Source: Apiosordaria backusii (lineage: Eukaryota > Ascomycota > Sordariomycetes > Sordariales > Lasiosphaeriaceae). Taken from it: a DNA stretch of 64,000 nucleotides. This document shows, in pieces, positions 49,545 through 59,910 of this stretch (the stretch's first letter is position 1; every line of letters begins with the position of its first letter). Both the position numbers and the translations under genes were made by a program. Where the stretch lies: the NCBI GenBank assembly GCA_030549205.1, contig JAUKTV010000001.1, positions 2,604,001 to 2,668,000 of the forward strand, written 5' to 3'. The notes under the pieces are model-generated. The model saw nothing but the letters and a program-made list of their open reading frames with translations, did no database searches and was not told the origin of the DNA.

Positions 49545-50428
49545 ATGGCGCCCACTGTATTGCCAGAGTCGGGGAACCCACTGTAAGTTTGATGTTTTTA
49601 TTTCGACTTTTCTTTCATTCCGTTGGGGTTCTTTTTGAGAGCGGTGGGTGAGTACTGGAGCTCATGTCATGATGGTCTCATGAAATGAACAGCACATGAC
49701 AACCTATTTTGTTTGCTCCTGTTGTATAGCCTTAGTTGGCAACCATTCGCCTTAACCCCGCTTATTCCTTCACCTTGAACTGATACTAACCTCTCGTTCA
49801 GCGTCTTCTTCGACATCACCCTCGGCGGTACGTCACCAATCCTCTCAATCCTCACTTGAGCACCTGGTACTAAATCACTCGTCAGGTGAACCTCTCGGCC
49901 GCATCACCTTCGAGCTCTTTGCAAATGTAGTCCCCCGCACAGCCGAAAACTTCCGCCAGTTTTGCACCGGCGAGCACAAGAGCAACCTCGGCCGGCCCGA
50001 GGGTTACAAAGGCTCCAAGTTTCACAGAATCATCCCCAGCTTTATGTGTCAGGGCGGCGATTTTCTTAATGGGGATGGTACCGGGTCGACGTGTATCTAC
50101 GGGACCAAGTCGTTTGCGGATGAGAATTTCACGCTGAAGCATGACAAGCCTGGGTTGTTGAGTATGGCTGTATGTGCCGCCTTACTTTTATACTAGGGGT
50201 GGAGTGAAGGGCTAATGCAGAAAACAGAACGCAGGGCCAAATACGAACGGCAGCCAGTTCTTCATCACGACAGTGCCAACGCCATTCTTGGACAATAAGC
50301 ATGTGGTTTTTGGGCAGGTGGTCGAGGGGATGGACGTGGTCAAGAAGATGGAGAATACAAAGACGGGGTATAAGGGGAAGGATGTGCCGAATTTGGATGT
50401 GGTTATTGCCCAGTGTGGAGAGATGTAG
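49545..50428 (+). CDS. cyp3: Peptidyl-prolyl cis-trans isomerase, cyclophilin H type
   Basis: Four exons (49545-49582, 49802-49827, 49886-50169, 50228-50428) give 182 residues, the usual size of CypH. Introns are 219, 58, 58 and all GT..AG. Key cyclophilin segments are FFDITLGGEPLGRITFELFA, RTAENFRQFCTGE, GYKGSKFHRIIPSFMCQGGD (catalytic Arg, Phe, Met and Gln), SFADENF, LLSMANAGPNTNGSQFFIT and KHVVFGQV. The loop NLGRPEGYKG and the exact ending VIAQCGEM match human PPIH (USA-CYP) and fission yeast Cyp3, which bind U4/U6 snRNP Prp4 in the spliceosome, rather than cytosolic CypA. At the position of CypA Trp121 this protein has Phe (TPFLDNKH), a residue known to lower cyclosporin binding. No signal peptide is present. 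Confidence 0.93.
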
Positions 50429-52268
50429 AGGTCGTGGCTTTACAAGCGCGATGACGACTGTTTTTGCCAACAATAGAAACTTCCCCGTCAATGCGAAAAA
50501 GAGCCAAGATTGAAAGGGAGCAGTGTCGTCAAATAGACGGCAGAGAGGAGATCATACCGGGTGATATGCCACTCCACACATCAACGAACGCATGACAAGC
50601 AGGGGGTGGTGATGAGACATCGCAGATAAACCCCCGTGATGATCAACGACTGGCTGCGGATAAAACCGTTTCTTTGGTATCGTGGGCGTCTGTGCGAATG
50701 AAGCTTGATTCCGTCCGAGTTGTCAATCCAATGCTTGTCATCTGTTCATCGGTGGGGAAATGGCAGTCTAGATCTCAAGAAAGAGAAAGAGGCAAATTGT
50801 CTTGTCCCATCCAGCGCCTCGGGGAGGTTCATAAATAAAAAAGATCAAATCTCGCTTTCACGGGCGGCAAGCGGCAAAATGGGCAAAAATAGACAGCAAG
50901 GAAGGTTTTCGAAGCGCGCTGTGCAACATCGCAAGATGGAAGAGAATGGGGAGAGCAAGGGCAGCGCGCTTGACGATATTCTGTGGTGCCAAAGGGGGTT
51001 AGCGTGTTTCCAGTGTGGTGGTGTGCATCCAATCACTCGCAGCTCGGCTCTTGAAGTTGCAACTGCTCGGACCCGCTTTTCACCATCGCCAATCTGAGCT
51101 TTGCCGCGAGTGGACGGCTCGAGTGGCTGTCCTTTTGTCTGCAAAAGTGGCCCCTGCGTTGGCAAGTCACTTTTCCTACTGGTTTTGCAGCAGAGGTACT
51201 TCCCGCCTCACAAAGAGCCTCCATTCAACACCATCCAATACATCGAGATGGCTCACCTTCATCGCTGGCAACGACATGGGACGTGGACAGACAGCGCCTG
51301 CCGCTGCTCTGGGCTGCAACATGACCGTCCCCGGCATATCGAATGAAGTGTGTTTCTTGCTCATCTCGCCAACCTGATCTGAGGCCTTCTTTTCGTTCTT
51401 TTTCGTCGCTTTTCGTCCGTTTCCTCGATTCTTGGTCACGACCCCTGCTTGCTCAGGGCGCGAGACGGTCCTGTAGATTCTGCGGTCTGATGATATCTTC
51501 CGCCGCTGGGCGTCTGGGCCGTGTGGTAGTGCCATACTGCCAGTCCCTTTTACTCTCCGTCCCGGCCACATGGAACAAGTCCTTTGTTTCCATCAACCTT
51601 TGTTGTAACCACACGCGTACTTTTGCCGCACGTTTCCAAACGTACGGTTAAGTGATATCTACCTTCTGCAGCCCCCAACTTCTTTACACTTCTATTTTCT
51701 CGTCATATTTTCCTTTGGGATATATTTTTTACGGTCTCTTGATTACGGCCACGGAGTACTACCTTGACTGCTGACCTCGCTTTCTCTCACGACTTCACCG
51801 AGACTATACACAAACACCATAAACGACCCAGTTGGCCGCTCCTGACTATTGGCAAGAGAACCTTCGTTGCGGCCCATAAGTTGTGTGGTGGAGGTCACGG
51901 GCTGGCATCAAGCCTTTATTCTCCCTTCATTGTTGCCCCTGACAAGGCCCTGACACTGGTCGTCACAATGGAAATATAACCCATTGTTGACGCCATTTCC
52001 TCGTTTCATTCAACACAAAGCCAGCTGGTCTGACTCCCATTGTGCTCGCTGGCCGTTTCGACTCCTGGATATTAAAGCATTCTAATAGTTTTTTTTCCTT
52101 TTGTCGATTACTTTCCTGGTTTACGAATTTTCGCCATCGACACAACAAACACTACAACAAGCTACAAGACCTCGATATTCACTTTCATAACACATCTCGA
52201 CATTTTCATCACTAGAAGATTGTTCCACGAACCACTTATAGGTCACAACACGACCACAGACACCAACC
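50429..52268. other. Intergenic region upstream of the secreted-protein gene
   Basis: About 1.8 kb. The plus strand is CT-rich at 51380-51480 and again at 51640-52200, fitting a transcription start and long leader for the gene at 52269. No exon or RNA gene was recognised. Confidence 0.5.
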
Positions 52269-53861
52269 ATGAGGTTAATATCACCAAGAAGCGGCTTATT
52301 GACCGCTGCCTTCCTTGCCCTCTTCGAGACAGCAAAAGGCCACTCCTGGCCAGAAACGACCCAACGTATCGCACCTAACGGCACTTTCATTGGGCAAGAG
52401 GGCTTTGACAGAGCTCATATTGACCGAGAGAACCCTCAAGAACAGTTCGACTATCTCCTCCCCCCAAACGGCTTAGCCGAAGGAAAGGTCATTAGATGGG
52501 ACCTTCCAATCGTCAGGAAAAGCCAAGGCCCATTCAGCAGCTCAAGCTACTCGGAGAAGTTCCCCATGCTCAAAGTAGCGCCTGGTGACTTTGTCGCCAT
52601 CTTCTACCTCGAAAACGGCCATGTCACCAGAGCCGATACTGCCAACCCCAACAAGCCCATCAACCGCGGCACCATCTACCTCTACGGCACGACCGAGAAC
52701 GATCTCTCACAAACAACTATCACAGACGTCCTCCACACCTGGACCGCCGACGGCAAAGGCGGCAACGGCAAAGGCCGCCTTCTCGCCACACGCAACTACG
52801 ACGACGGCCAATGCCACGAGCCTATCCCAGCCACGGGCGACCCAGAAGGTATATCTCGCTTTCGGATGGATGAGATCAGCCACTCCGACTCTCTAAGATG
52901 CCAGTCCGACCTCCAAATCCCCTTCGACGTCAAGCCAGGCGAGATCTTCACCGTGCTCTGGATCTGGGACTGGCCCGACATGAACAAGCCCGGCGTCGCC
53001 GTGCCCCCAGTCGGCTTCCACGCCAACACTTCCGACTTTGGAGAGCACTTTGTCACCATCCCCGAGATCTACACCGGCGTCATCGACTACCAGATTGTCG
53101 ACCCCTGCGATGACTCCCTCGGCGAGGTCAAAGGTCCCACTTGCACCAACGGGGGCTCCAAGTCCTCCCCCTTTAACGGCATCCTCAACGGCAAAAAGCG
53201 CCGCCGCCCAGTCAACAGAATCAAATTCGACTCCAAGCAACCCGCCAAGTCCCGAGCTATCCACAGGCAAATGGCCCAGCCCTTCATGGTCAAAGTCCCT
53301 CAAGCTGGTTTTGACGGCGGTGGAAACAAGCCCTCTGCGAAATTTTTTCCTGGGGCGAGGGAGGGCAGGGCGAGCGCGGACAAGGCGAATATTCCCCTGG
53401 CGGCGCTGATCGGGAAGGAGACGAAGCCGCCGGTGCCGTTCTCGAGGGATATTTTAGAGGGGCAGACGAGGTATTTTGAGGAGGAGGTTGTGCCTGATGA
53501 TGACAACAATGATGACGACGACGATGATGAGAATGATGATGAGGATGATGCGCCTCCACCGACATCTACTGCGTCCCCGACCCAGACCCAAACTCGGTCT
53601 CCCACGGCAACGTCTACACCTCCCGTTGTTGTACCAACGCCCTCAAACGGGGCTGATTCTTCTATCGCACCAAAACCAACAACCAGCACTGAGACCACCT
53701 CCTCCTCTCCAGCAGCACCGAAACCAACAAATGGAACCGGTACTGGGGAGCCAGGAAGGGAATCCGGCGTCTACTACGTCACCGTCACAGTCCCGCAAAG
53801 CTTTGTCACAGTAACAGTCGCCAGAACGGAGAGCGTAACTGCTACTGTCACAGCCAGCTAA
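52269..53861 (+). CDS. Secreted DUF7492-type protein, possibly LPMO-like, with Asp-rich and Ser/Thr-rich tail
   Basis: One exon of 530 codons. Residues 1-24 are a signal peptide (hydrophobic GLLTAAFLALFETAKG), after which the mature protein would begin with His25 (HSWPETT). The globular part (25 to about 280) has ENGHVTRADT with a second His at 118 and FTVLWIWDWPDMN at about 228-240. The N-terminal histidine, an inner GH motif and a late aromatic strand recall the copper histidine brace of lytic polysaccharide monooxygenases; I recall this fungal HSW..-type family as DUF7492, but enzymatic activity is inference. Residues about 413-437 are almost pure Asp/Asn/Glu, followed by about 70 Ser/Thr/Pro residues and a terminal VTVTV-rich repeat. 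There is no clear GPI-anchor signal. The protein is probably cell-wall associated or secreted. Confidence 0.8.
   Translation: MRLISPRSGLLTAAFLALFETAKGHSWPETTQRIAPNGTFIGQEGFDRAHIDRENPQEQFDYLLPPNGLAEGKVIRWDLPIVRKSQGPFSSSSYSEKFPMLKVAPGDFVAIFYLENGHVTRADTANPNKPINRGTIYLYGTTENDLSQTTITDVLHTWTADGKGGNGKGRLLATRNYDDGQCHEPIPATGDPEGISRFRMDEISHSDSLRCQSDLQIPFDVKPGEIFTVLWIWDWPDMNKPGVAVPPVGFHANTSDFGEHFVTIPEIYTGVIDYQIVDPCDDSLGEVKGPTCTNGGSKSSPFNGILNGKKRRRPVNRIKFDSKQPAKSRAIHRQMAQPFMVKVPQAGFDGGGNKPSAKFFPGAREGRASADKANIPLAALIGKETKPPVPFSRDILEGQTRYFEEEVVPDDDNNDDDDDDENDDEDDAPPPTSTASPTQTQTRSPTATSTPPVVVPTPSNGADSSIAPKPTTSTETTSSSPAAPKPTNGTGTGEPGRESGVYYVTVTVPQSFVTVTVARTESVTATVTAS
53495..53562 (+). repeat. GAT/GAC trinucleotide-type tract encoding poly-acidic run
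   Basis: An imperfect GAY/AAY/GAR codon repeat encodes a run of about 20 Asp, Asn and Glu residues in the secreted protein. It separates the globular part from the Ser/Thr-rich tail. Such tracts vary in length between strains. Confidence 0.8.
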
Positions 53862-54854
53862 CTTCCCCAGGGAGGATTGTAAAAGCAGCATTTTTCTTTT
53901 TTGTCTGATGGAAAGTGGGTCGTGGGCTATATGTGATATGTTGGGGGTTTGGATATATCAAGACTGAAACGTACGTACACGTATGGGGCGTTATGGGTGG
54001 GGGCTATTTATGGCTTATGGCTTATGGAGGATATACCACACAAACTTTCTTTCTTTTGTTTTTTTGCAAAACTTAGTATTCGAATTTCTTTTGTTATTTT
54101 AGGAAGGAAGGAAGGAAGGAAGGGAGGGAGGGAGGTTGAAACTGCATTGATTGATTGCATTTGCATAATTAGGGAGTTGGGATAGCTATAAAATTGAATT
54201 GATTTATAAGATATCTAGGTAACCTAAGGTTACTATGCTGCTGCTGTGTGTCTACTTGTCCTCGTGTTGTTACTGATCTTGGTTCGTATCTGTAGGATAG
54301 GTACTCTGCTTCATCATGAAAGCTATCTCCTCCTTCTGTTGCCGTTTCCCACCCCCCTTATTCCGGAGAGGTTATCGTCCGTCGTTCGGCCGACGAGCTT
54401 GTTGCATTTGTTCGAGATCAAAGATACCCCCGTATTCTTGTATTGCAGTTGGCCATTTAATTTAACCCAAGAAGGAGCCTTACAATCCTTCAACCAACAC
54501 AACAAACCAACCAACCCCTTACCAAACCACCAACAACACATTGCATTGTGCATAGCCAACGCCCCCCGCCAAGTCACCAATCGCATACACAGTCGTGTTG
54601 TTTTTGAAGAATGTGATATTAGTATTAACTAAGTGTACATATACTTTGATTCATCACCGGTCGTCCCATTTCCCCCCTCGGTAACCACCCAGTTCGTATG
54701 TGTTTTGATCTCTCTTCCCTTATCCCTTCCCTTCCTCCCAGTTACCTATTGCCCCTTATTCCTTGGGAAAGAGCAGTACTATTTCATTAACCAACTACAC
54801 CCCCAAACGCCGCAAATCAACAACAACGATAACTCTCATCGACTATCCACCAAC
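53862..54854. other. Convergent 3' intergenic region (secreted protein / CYP51)
   Basis: About 1 kb holding both 3' regions. It contains a GGAA/GGGA repeat at 54101-54135 and a short inverted repeat with arms GTAACC and GGTTAC around TAA near 54219-54233. AC-rich sequence at 54490-54550 is the complement of the CYP51 3' region. No gene was recognised. Confidence 0.55.
54101..54135 (+). repeat. GGAA then GGGA tetranucleotide repeat
   Basis: Five or so AGGA units run directly into three GGGA units. The repeat lies in noncoding sequence between two convergent genes and is a likely length-polymorphic marker. Confidence 0.85.
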
Positions 54855-56576
54855 TTAATTCCTCCTTTCCCAGTAGATATTCGCTGGCTCCAACGGTCTC
54901 GAGAAAAGCGAAGCGTAATCTGTCCCAATCACCTTGTCGCTTCCGTCCACATTCCTGAACTTGAAGGCGCGCACAATCTCAGCAGTGATGGTCTGCAGCT
55001 GCACATTGGCAAACTGCTCGCCAATGCAGCGATGTCTGCCGGCGCCGAAAGGAAGGTAAGGAGACGCGGAACCCTTGCTGACGAGACCATAGCCGTAATC
55101 GATCTTCTCCTCTTCCTCCTCGATCTCCTCATTGCGGATAATGGTAGGGGCCAAGGGGTGATCCTTTTGCCAGCGGGCGGGCTCCCACTTGTCGGGCTGG
55201 GGGAAATACTGTTCGTCGGAGGCGGAAACACCAGGGGCGGCGAGGAGGACGTGGTCGGTGGGGATGACATACTTAGTACCAGGGACGGGCATGGGCGACT
55301 TGACGGCGCGCATGATGGAGTGAATAGGGGCGTGGAGGCGGAGGGTCTCCTTGACGATGGCCTGGTTGAGAGGGAGCTTGGCGAGGTCCTCGTACTTGAG
55401 GGGAGGGAGATCCTTGCCGAGGTTGTCGATCTGTTCCTGGTAGAGGGCTTCCATGACATCGGGTCGGGAGGCAAGACGGACCATGATCCATGAGCTTGTC
55501 GACGAAGAAGAGTGCTGGCCGGCCATCAAGAGGGCAATCATCATGTGGGCAACCTCGTGGTCGGGAACCTTGGTGCCGTTCTTGTAAGACGAGTTCATGA
55601 GGTGGTACATGATATCCTGAGCCGTTTCACCGCGAGCGCGACGGCGCTGGATGGTGTCCATGTAAATCTTGGCGACGGTCCTTTGAGCGTGATCACGGCG
55701 GTTGTTCCAGGGGAGAGGAGCCCAGTGAAGCATGAAGTTGATGGGGGAGAAGCCCATATCCAAGTCGTGATAGAGATCAGCAAGCTTCTCGTCGAACTGG
55801 TCACGGATTTCCTTGCCCTGGAGCGCGTGCGAGGCGGTGAAGATAGTGATCTGAGCCATCTTGGGGCAAATGTTGACAACGCCAGACTGGCCCTTGAAAT
55901 CGGGGGTGCGCTTGAGGTAGCTCGTAACCTCATCGGAGATGATGGGGACATATGAGCGGAAGGCCTCAGTAGTAAGGGCAACCTTCATGAACTGTTGTCG
56001 TCATGTCAGCCGGCTGAAGTCTTGCGTGCAATATTATTCTAGGGACTAACCCTCTTCTGTTCCATGAGCTTCGCATTGGGGCAGTCGTAAACGACATCCT
56101 TGCCGAAAACAGGAGTGGTAAGAACGGTGTAGATGTCCTCGGCGTTCACGTCGCGAATCTTGCCGTTGAGGATGAAATCGTTGCCCTTGGGGCCGACGTA
56201 GACGGTGGTCTTCTTGCCGAGAAGGATAAAGGTGAAGCAGTCGCCGTGCTGTTGCCGAAGAGCGGTCAGTTATCTATCGGAAAGCTCGTGTGGAAGAGCT
56301 CTTGGAAACAGCTTGTAGGGGCTTGCTCACCTTCTTTCTGTTTTCGTCGAAGAACTTGGGGGGATCCATGCCATAGGTGATGGTGCTGCCGATGATGGGG
56401 AACCAGTGGAACACCATTGGTGGCTCGTTGGGGTTCTTGAACAGCACCTGCTTGAGCACATTGAGGACGACGGCGACAACGAGGAAAGCCGCGGTCGCGA
56501 TACCGATTTGCGATGCCAGTCCCAGCGTCGAGAAGCCCTCGAGCAGAGGGCCCGCGACATCCTGGAGGACACCCAT
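54855..56576 (-). CDS. ERG11: Lanosterol 14-alpha-demethylase CYP51 (Erg11)
   Basis: Three exons (56576-56331, 56248-56051, 55991-54855) encode 526 residues. Introns are 82 nt (GTGAGC..ACAG) and 59 nt (GTTAGT..ACAG). An N-terminal membrane anchor (about 25-47, IGIATAAFLVVAVVLNVL) is followed by PPMVFHWFPIIGSTITYG, the B-C region VYTVLTTPVFGKDVVYDCPN, the I-helix AGQHSSSSTSSW, the ExxR motif ETLRLH, PARW and the haem motif FGAGRHRCIG. It is an ER cytochrome P450 that removes the 14-alpha methyl group of eburicol/lanosterol in ergosterol synthesis and is the azole target. Length and the MGVLQDVAGP start fit the CYP51B type. The Tyr residues of the B-C region that are often changed in azole resistance are wild type by eye. 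Only one CYP51 is in the window. Confidence 0.97.
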
Positions 56577-57990
56577 TCTGTCGGGGAGGATTAGAAGAAA
56601 ATAGGTAAAAAGAACGTGCCCAAGACGCTGAGAAATGCAACAAGGCGTGTGCAAAGAACACAAAACTCGAAGCCACAAGAGGGAACCTCGCGCCTTAAGT
56701 AGAAGGAGCGAAGACTTTTTTTTTTAAGTTCTGGTCATCAAGGAAAAGGGATGCGAATTGGGGCGAGAGATCTCTTTGGTAATCTTCCCCCTGCCACGAC
56801 CCCAGGTGGGTCAAATTGTCCAATCAGGTGCACTCCCAAGCATTTCGTATTCGCATTCGCACGGTACCTGGGTACTTCGCATCGGTACGAATACAGCGTT
56901 TCGCTCACACCATGCGATAGCAGCAACATCCGATCAGGTTGCGCCAATGAGTCCACGGCAATTACCGTTCCTGAGAGACATGCGCCGACCTTGGATGAGG
57001 CTGGGCGCATTTTAGTTGTAAGCGAATGCCCTCTTTTTCACCGTTTGTTTCTCTCCTGAAAAAAAGGACAGACCGCTTGACAAATCTGGTGGCTTGGCTA
57101 ACCAGTTGTCAACTGTATCCCGTACCTGCAGCGCGTTTGTTGTCATCGGATGAACCAAACCCACTTCACATTGTGGAGTGTGGCTCCGCTGCCCATTCTG
57201 GCCCAGTGACATCTGCCATCTTGAGTTCTATCACCGATATACGCAGTAAAGATGGGATGTTGGTGATGTATTGCACTTGTTTCCCTCTTTGTGCCACTGG
57301 AGGAACAAATACGCGTCACTTGACTTGAGTTTGCTGCCGATGAGAGCTTTATACCGAGTCTTACCGTGCGCTTACCTCCGGCTTCCTCTCACCGAAGCAG
57401 CGAGGTGCCCTCATCATACGAGTGACGAAGGTCATGAGAACCTCAGCTGTCTGTGATGCCGCTTTGTAGTCCAAACCAGGGAGATTGACAACAAGACAAA
57501 ACTTTGCAAATATAGCCGCATAAAACCATAATAGTGGAAATTTCCAAAGTAGCTTAGTGGCTAACGACTGGTAGTAATAACACTGTTGCTTATTCATTTC
57601 ATGTGATCTCCTATCCTTGGCTAAAATGACAACAAACGACCACAACACCAGCAACATCTCTATTGTCTTTCTATGACAACCAGCGAATGGCTCTCCCGCT
57701 CCATGCAAAATCTGAGTACCCCTAAATGTAACGAAAAAGCGAACGAAGAGAAAGTATGTACAACTAAAAAAAGAAAATCATGCTGATGATGATGATGGTA
57801 GATGCAACGAATGGCTCCAATATGGTATGTGGTATCACCTCCCCTTCCCCCTTTCTCCCGCTAATAAGAAAAAGAGTGTCCATCTTTCTTTTGATCTTAT
57901 GCCCCTTTACCCAACCTGAACGCCCCGTAAACCCAAAAGACAAACGTCATGACAGAAAAGAAAACGCTCAACCGACAGCAACAAGTCCCT
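56577..57990. other. CYP51 promoter and downstream intergenic region
   Basis: About 1.4 kb between the CYP51 start and the end of the glycosyltransferase gene, both on the minus strand. The plus strand shows CCAAT at 56820-56824 and 56944-56948 and TCACACCAT at 56905-56913. An A/T-run at 56717-56726 lies near the likely leader. No gene was recognised in 57000-57990. Confidence 0.5.
56818..56950. promoter_or_regulatory. Candidate CCAAT-box / sterol-element group upstream of CYP51
   Basis: Two CCAAT pentamers flank a TCACACCAT word that resembles sterol regulatory elements bound by fungal SREBP (SrbA). They lie 240-375 bp upstream of the CYP51 start. In Aspergillus the CCAAT complex and SrbA act at neighbouring sites in cyp51A. 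This is motif matching by eye; such short words occur by chance. Confidence 0.3.
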
Positions 57991-59910
57991 TCAATCAAGA
58001 CCCAACCACCCATAACCCCCATCAACATTCACCCACCTCTCCCCCTTCATACCATCCCCCATCATCATCACCCCCAGCAACCTACACCCCAAACTGCTCA
58101 CCGTGCAAACCACCACATCGCTCGCCTCAGCCAGCACCGCCAAATCCATCATGTAAGCCCTCCCAACCAAGCTCCTAAGCCGGAGGGATTCAGCCCCCAT
58201 CTTTCTCCCCCCCTTGTCCCCTGATCTCTTTTCGTTATTCGCGGTGGGGACCCCCAAATTCCAAAACATGCCCGCATAAAACCCCCCTTCCCACCCAAAC
58301 GCCTCTTCGACAAACTTGTGCATCACGTTCCTGTCCTGTTCCTCTTCCTTCTCACCACCCTTGGGAAGAAGCTCGTGCTTAGAGGCGAGCTTGATCCTAT
58401 CCTGTGCCCTGACAACTCTCTTCCCGTTGCGGTTGTCTTTCATTTCGTCACTGTCGTAAACAACAGGGTCGTCAGAGGCGAGTATCATAAAGGAGTGTTC
58501 ACGAGCGAGGCGGTTTTGTTCTGCTGTGTCGTGGAAGAGCGAGCCGGAAGAGTTGAATTTGGAGGTGATGATCTCTTGCGCGAGGTCGGTGTAGATGTTC
58601 AAGGGGAGGTATGAGCGGCGGTATTGGGATTCGAAGGGGTGGCGGTCACCGCGGCGGATGTGGAGGCCGATTGCGAGGCCGGATTGCGTTCCTTTTGTCT
58701 TGGGGACGAGGCGTTTGGCGAGGAGCTTGCGGGTGCGGGTGTCGACGTAGCGGGCGTCCCCCGCGTTGAGGTGGAAGAGGGACTTGTACCCTGCCCGGGC
58801 GAGCTGGAACTGCTTTTTTAGGAGGGAAGAATCGTGCAATTCTAGGGATGGTGGAGATAAAGAGAAGATATCCTCGGTGGGAGGGGGTAGTAGGTTGGCA
58901 AATACTTCGTTGGCGTTCGCTGCTGAGACGACCAAGTGGCGTGCTTGAGACGGACAGGGGAGCCGCTCGTGGTCGGGAGGGGGTGAGCAGTCCTGGATGG
59001 GGGGTGGTTGGAAAATGTCGGAGTATTTCCCATATGCCCATCTTGTGTCATCGATGAAGAAGCCACGGCCTTCTTTTTGCGCCAGGCCGTAAGCAACCCA
59101 AAGCATCATGAGAGTCTTACCCAAGCCGGCCTCGTTGGACTCGAGAACAAAAGTGAGGCTCTTTTTGCAGACGGGCTTCCCAGTGTTTGTCCCTCCCGCA
59201 CCCCTTTTTGGCAAATAGCCAGCTATCTCGGCTTCTTGGACATCGATGAAGTCGTGGTCAGGCGACTCCGGCCCGAAGCTGAGAGATACCTGCTGTAACC
59301 CCGACCCCTGGGACCGCAGCTCCACCGCTCTGGCCGCTACCTGTTTACATCTCCCACACATATCTATGTATTCCTTCTGGGATAGTGGGAATGGGGTCCC
59401 TGGTGGTATCGAGACTGTCCATTTCGCCTTGCCTCGATGGTCGGTGATAACGATGGGTGTAACGAAATCAGGCGCCCCTTTCTGAGAGACCATCTCAACC
59501 ACTCCATCGCTTCGTTTTGGTGCTGCTGGTATCGGCTTCGCAGGTATTGGAGGCCGTGCCTTCTCAGGTTGTATTGGAATTTCTGGCCCGAAGAGGTATG
59601 TAAGAACCTCAAGTGAGACCCAAAAGACGACGAAAATGCTCAATATTCGAAGCGTATATCGAACAAGCCGGATCGGTCGTACACCTAGGATGAGTTTCCT
59701 CTGGGGGGGTTTCTTTGGTGGCGAAAGTGATGGGAGACCCGGGGATGGGGGTGGTGAAAAGACCAAGTGGTTGAAGCTGAAACGGGACGACGTGGATGAG
59801 AGGGGACCCTTTTCAGCGGCATTGTATGAGGCTGCTCGTCGAAGGTTGATACGAGGCGGCAAGATGGCTTTGGCGTGTGCCGTCCTACTGAGGTCAAGTG
59901 TTGGCGGCAT
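57991..59910 (-). CDS. GT23/FUT8-like glycosyltransferase, type II membrane protein
   Basis: One frame of 639 codons from ATG 59910 (MPPTLDLSRTAHAK). The frame is open a further seven codons upstream but only through non-ATG codons. A basic, Pro/Ser-rich cytosolic part is followed by one membrane helix at about 80-105 (YTLRILSIFVVFWVSLEVLT) and a lumenal domain, the topology of Golgi transferases. SLTFVLESNEAGLGKTLMML followed by VAYGLAQKEGRGFFIDDTRW, AYGKYSDIF and a Cys parallels the GT23 alpha-1,6-fucosyltransferase fold. GLHIRRGDRHP matches the nucleotide-sugar binding motif VHVRRTDK of FUT8/NodZ. A C-terminal VVVCTVSSLGCRLLGV fits the last donor-binding loop. Ascomycetes generally lack core fucose, so donor and acceptor are unknown. 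A longer spliced N-terminus is possible (see findings). Confidence 0.72.
   Translation of the reverse strand: MPPTLDLSRTAHAKAILPPRINLRRAASYNAAEKGPLSSTSSRFSFNHLVFSPPPSPGLPSLSPPKKPPQRKLILGVRPIRLVRYTLRILSIFVVFWVSLEVLTYLFGPEIPIQPEKARPPIPAKPIPAAPKRSDGVVEMVSQKGAPDFVTPIVITDHRGKAKWTVSIPPGTPFPLSQKEYIDMCGRCKQVAARAVELRSQGSGLQQVSLSFGPESPDHDFIDVQEAEIAGYLPKRGAGGTNTGKPVCKKSLTFVLESNEAGLGKTLMMLWVAYGLAQKEGRGFFIDDTRWAYGKYSDIFQPPPIQDCSPPPDHERLPCPSQARHLVVSAANANEVFANLLPPPTEDIFSLSPPSLELHDSSLLKKQFQLARAGYKSLFHLNAGDARYVDTRTRKLLAKRLVPKTKGTQSGLAIGLHIRRGDRHPFESQYRRSYLPLNIYTDLAQEIITSKFNSSGSLFHDTAEQNRLAREHSFMILASDDPVVYDSDEMKDNRNGKRVVRAQDRIKLASKHELLPKGGEKEEEQDRNVMHKFVEEAFGWEGGFYAGMFWNLGVPTANNEKRSGDKGGRKMGAESLRLRSLVGRAYMMDLAVLAEASDVVVCTVSSLGCRLLGVMMMGDGMKGERWVNVDGGYGWLGLD

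Noticed and set aside
54633..55493. 286-codon plus-strand frame over the CYP51 3' half
   Set aside because: It is the antisense shadow of the last CYP51 exon; the minus strand carries the haem and ExxR motifs.
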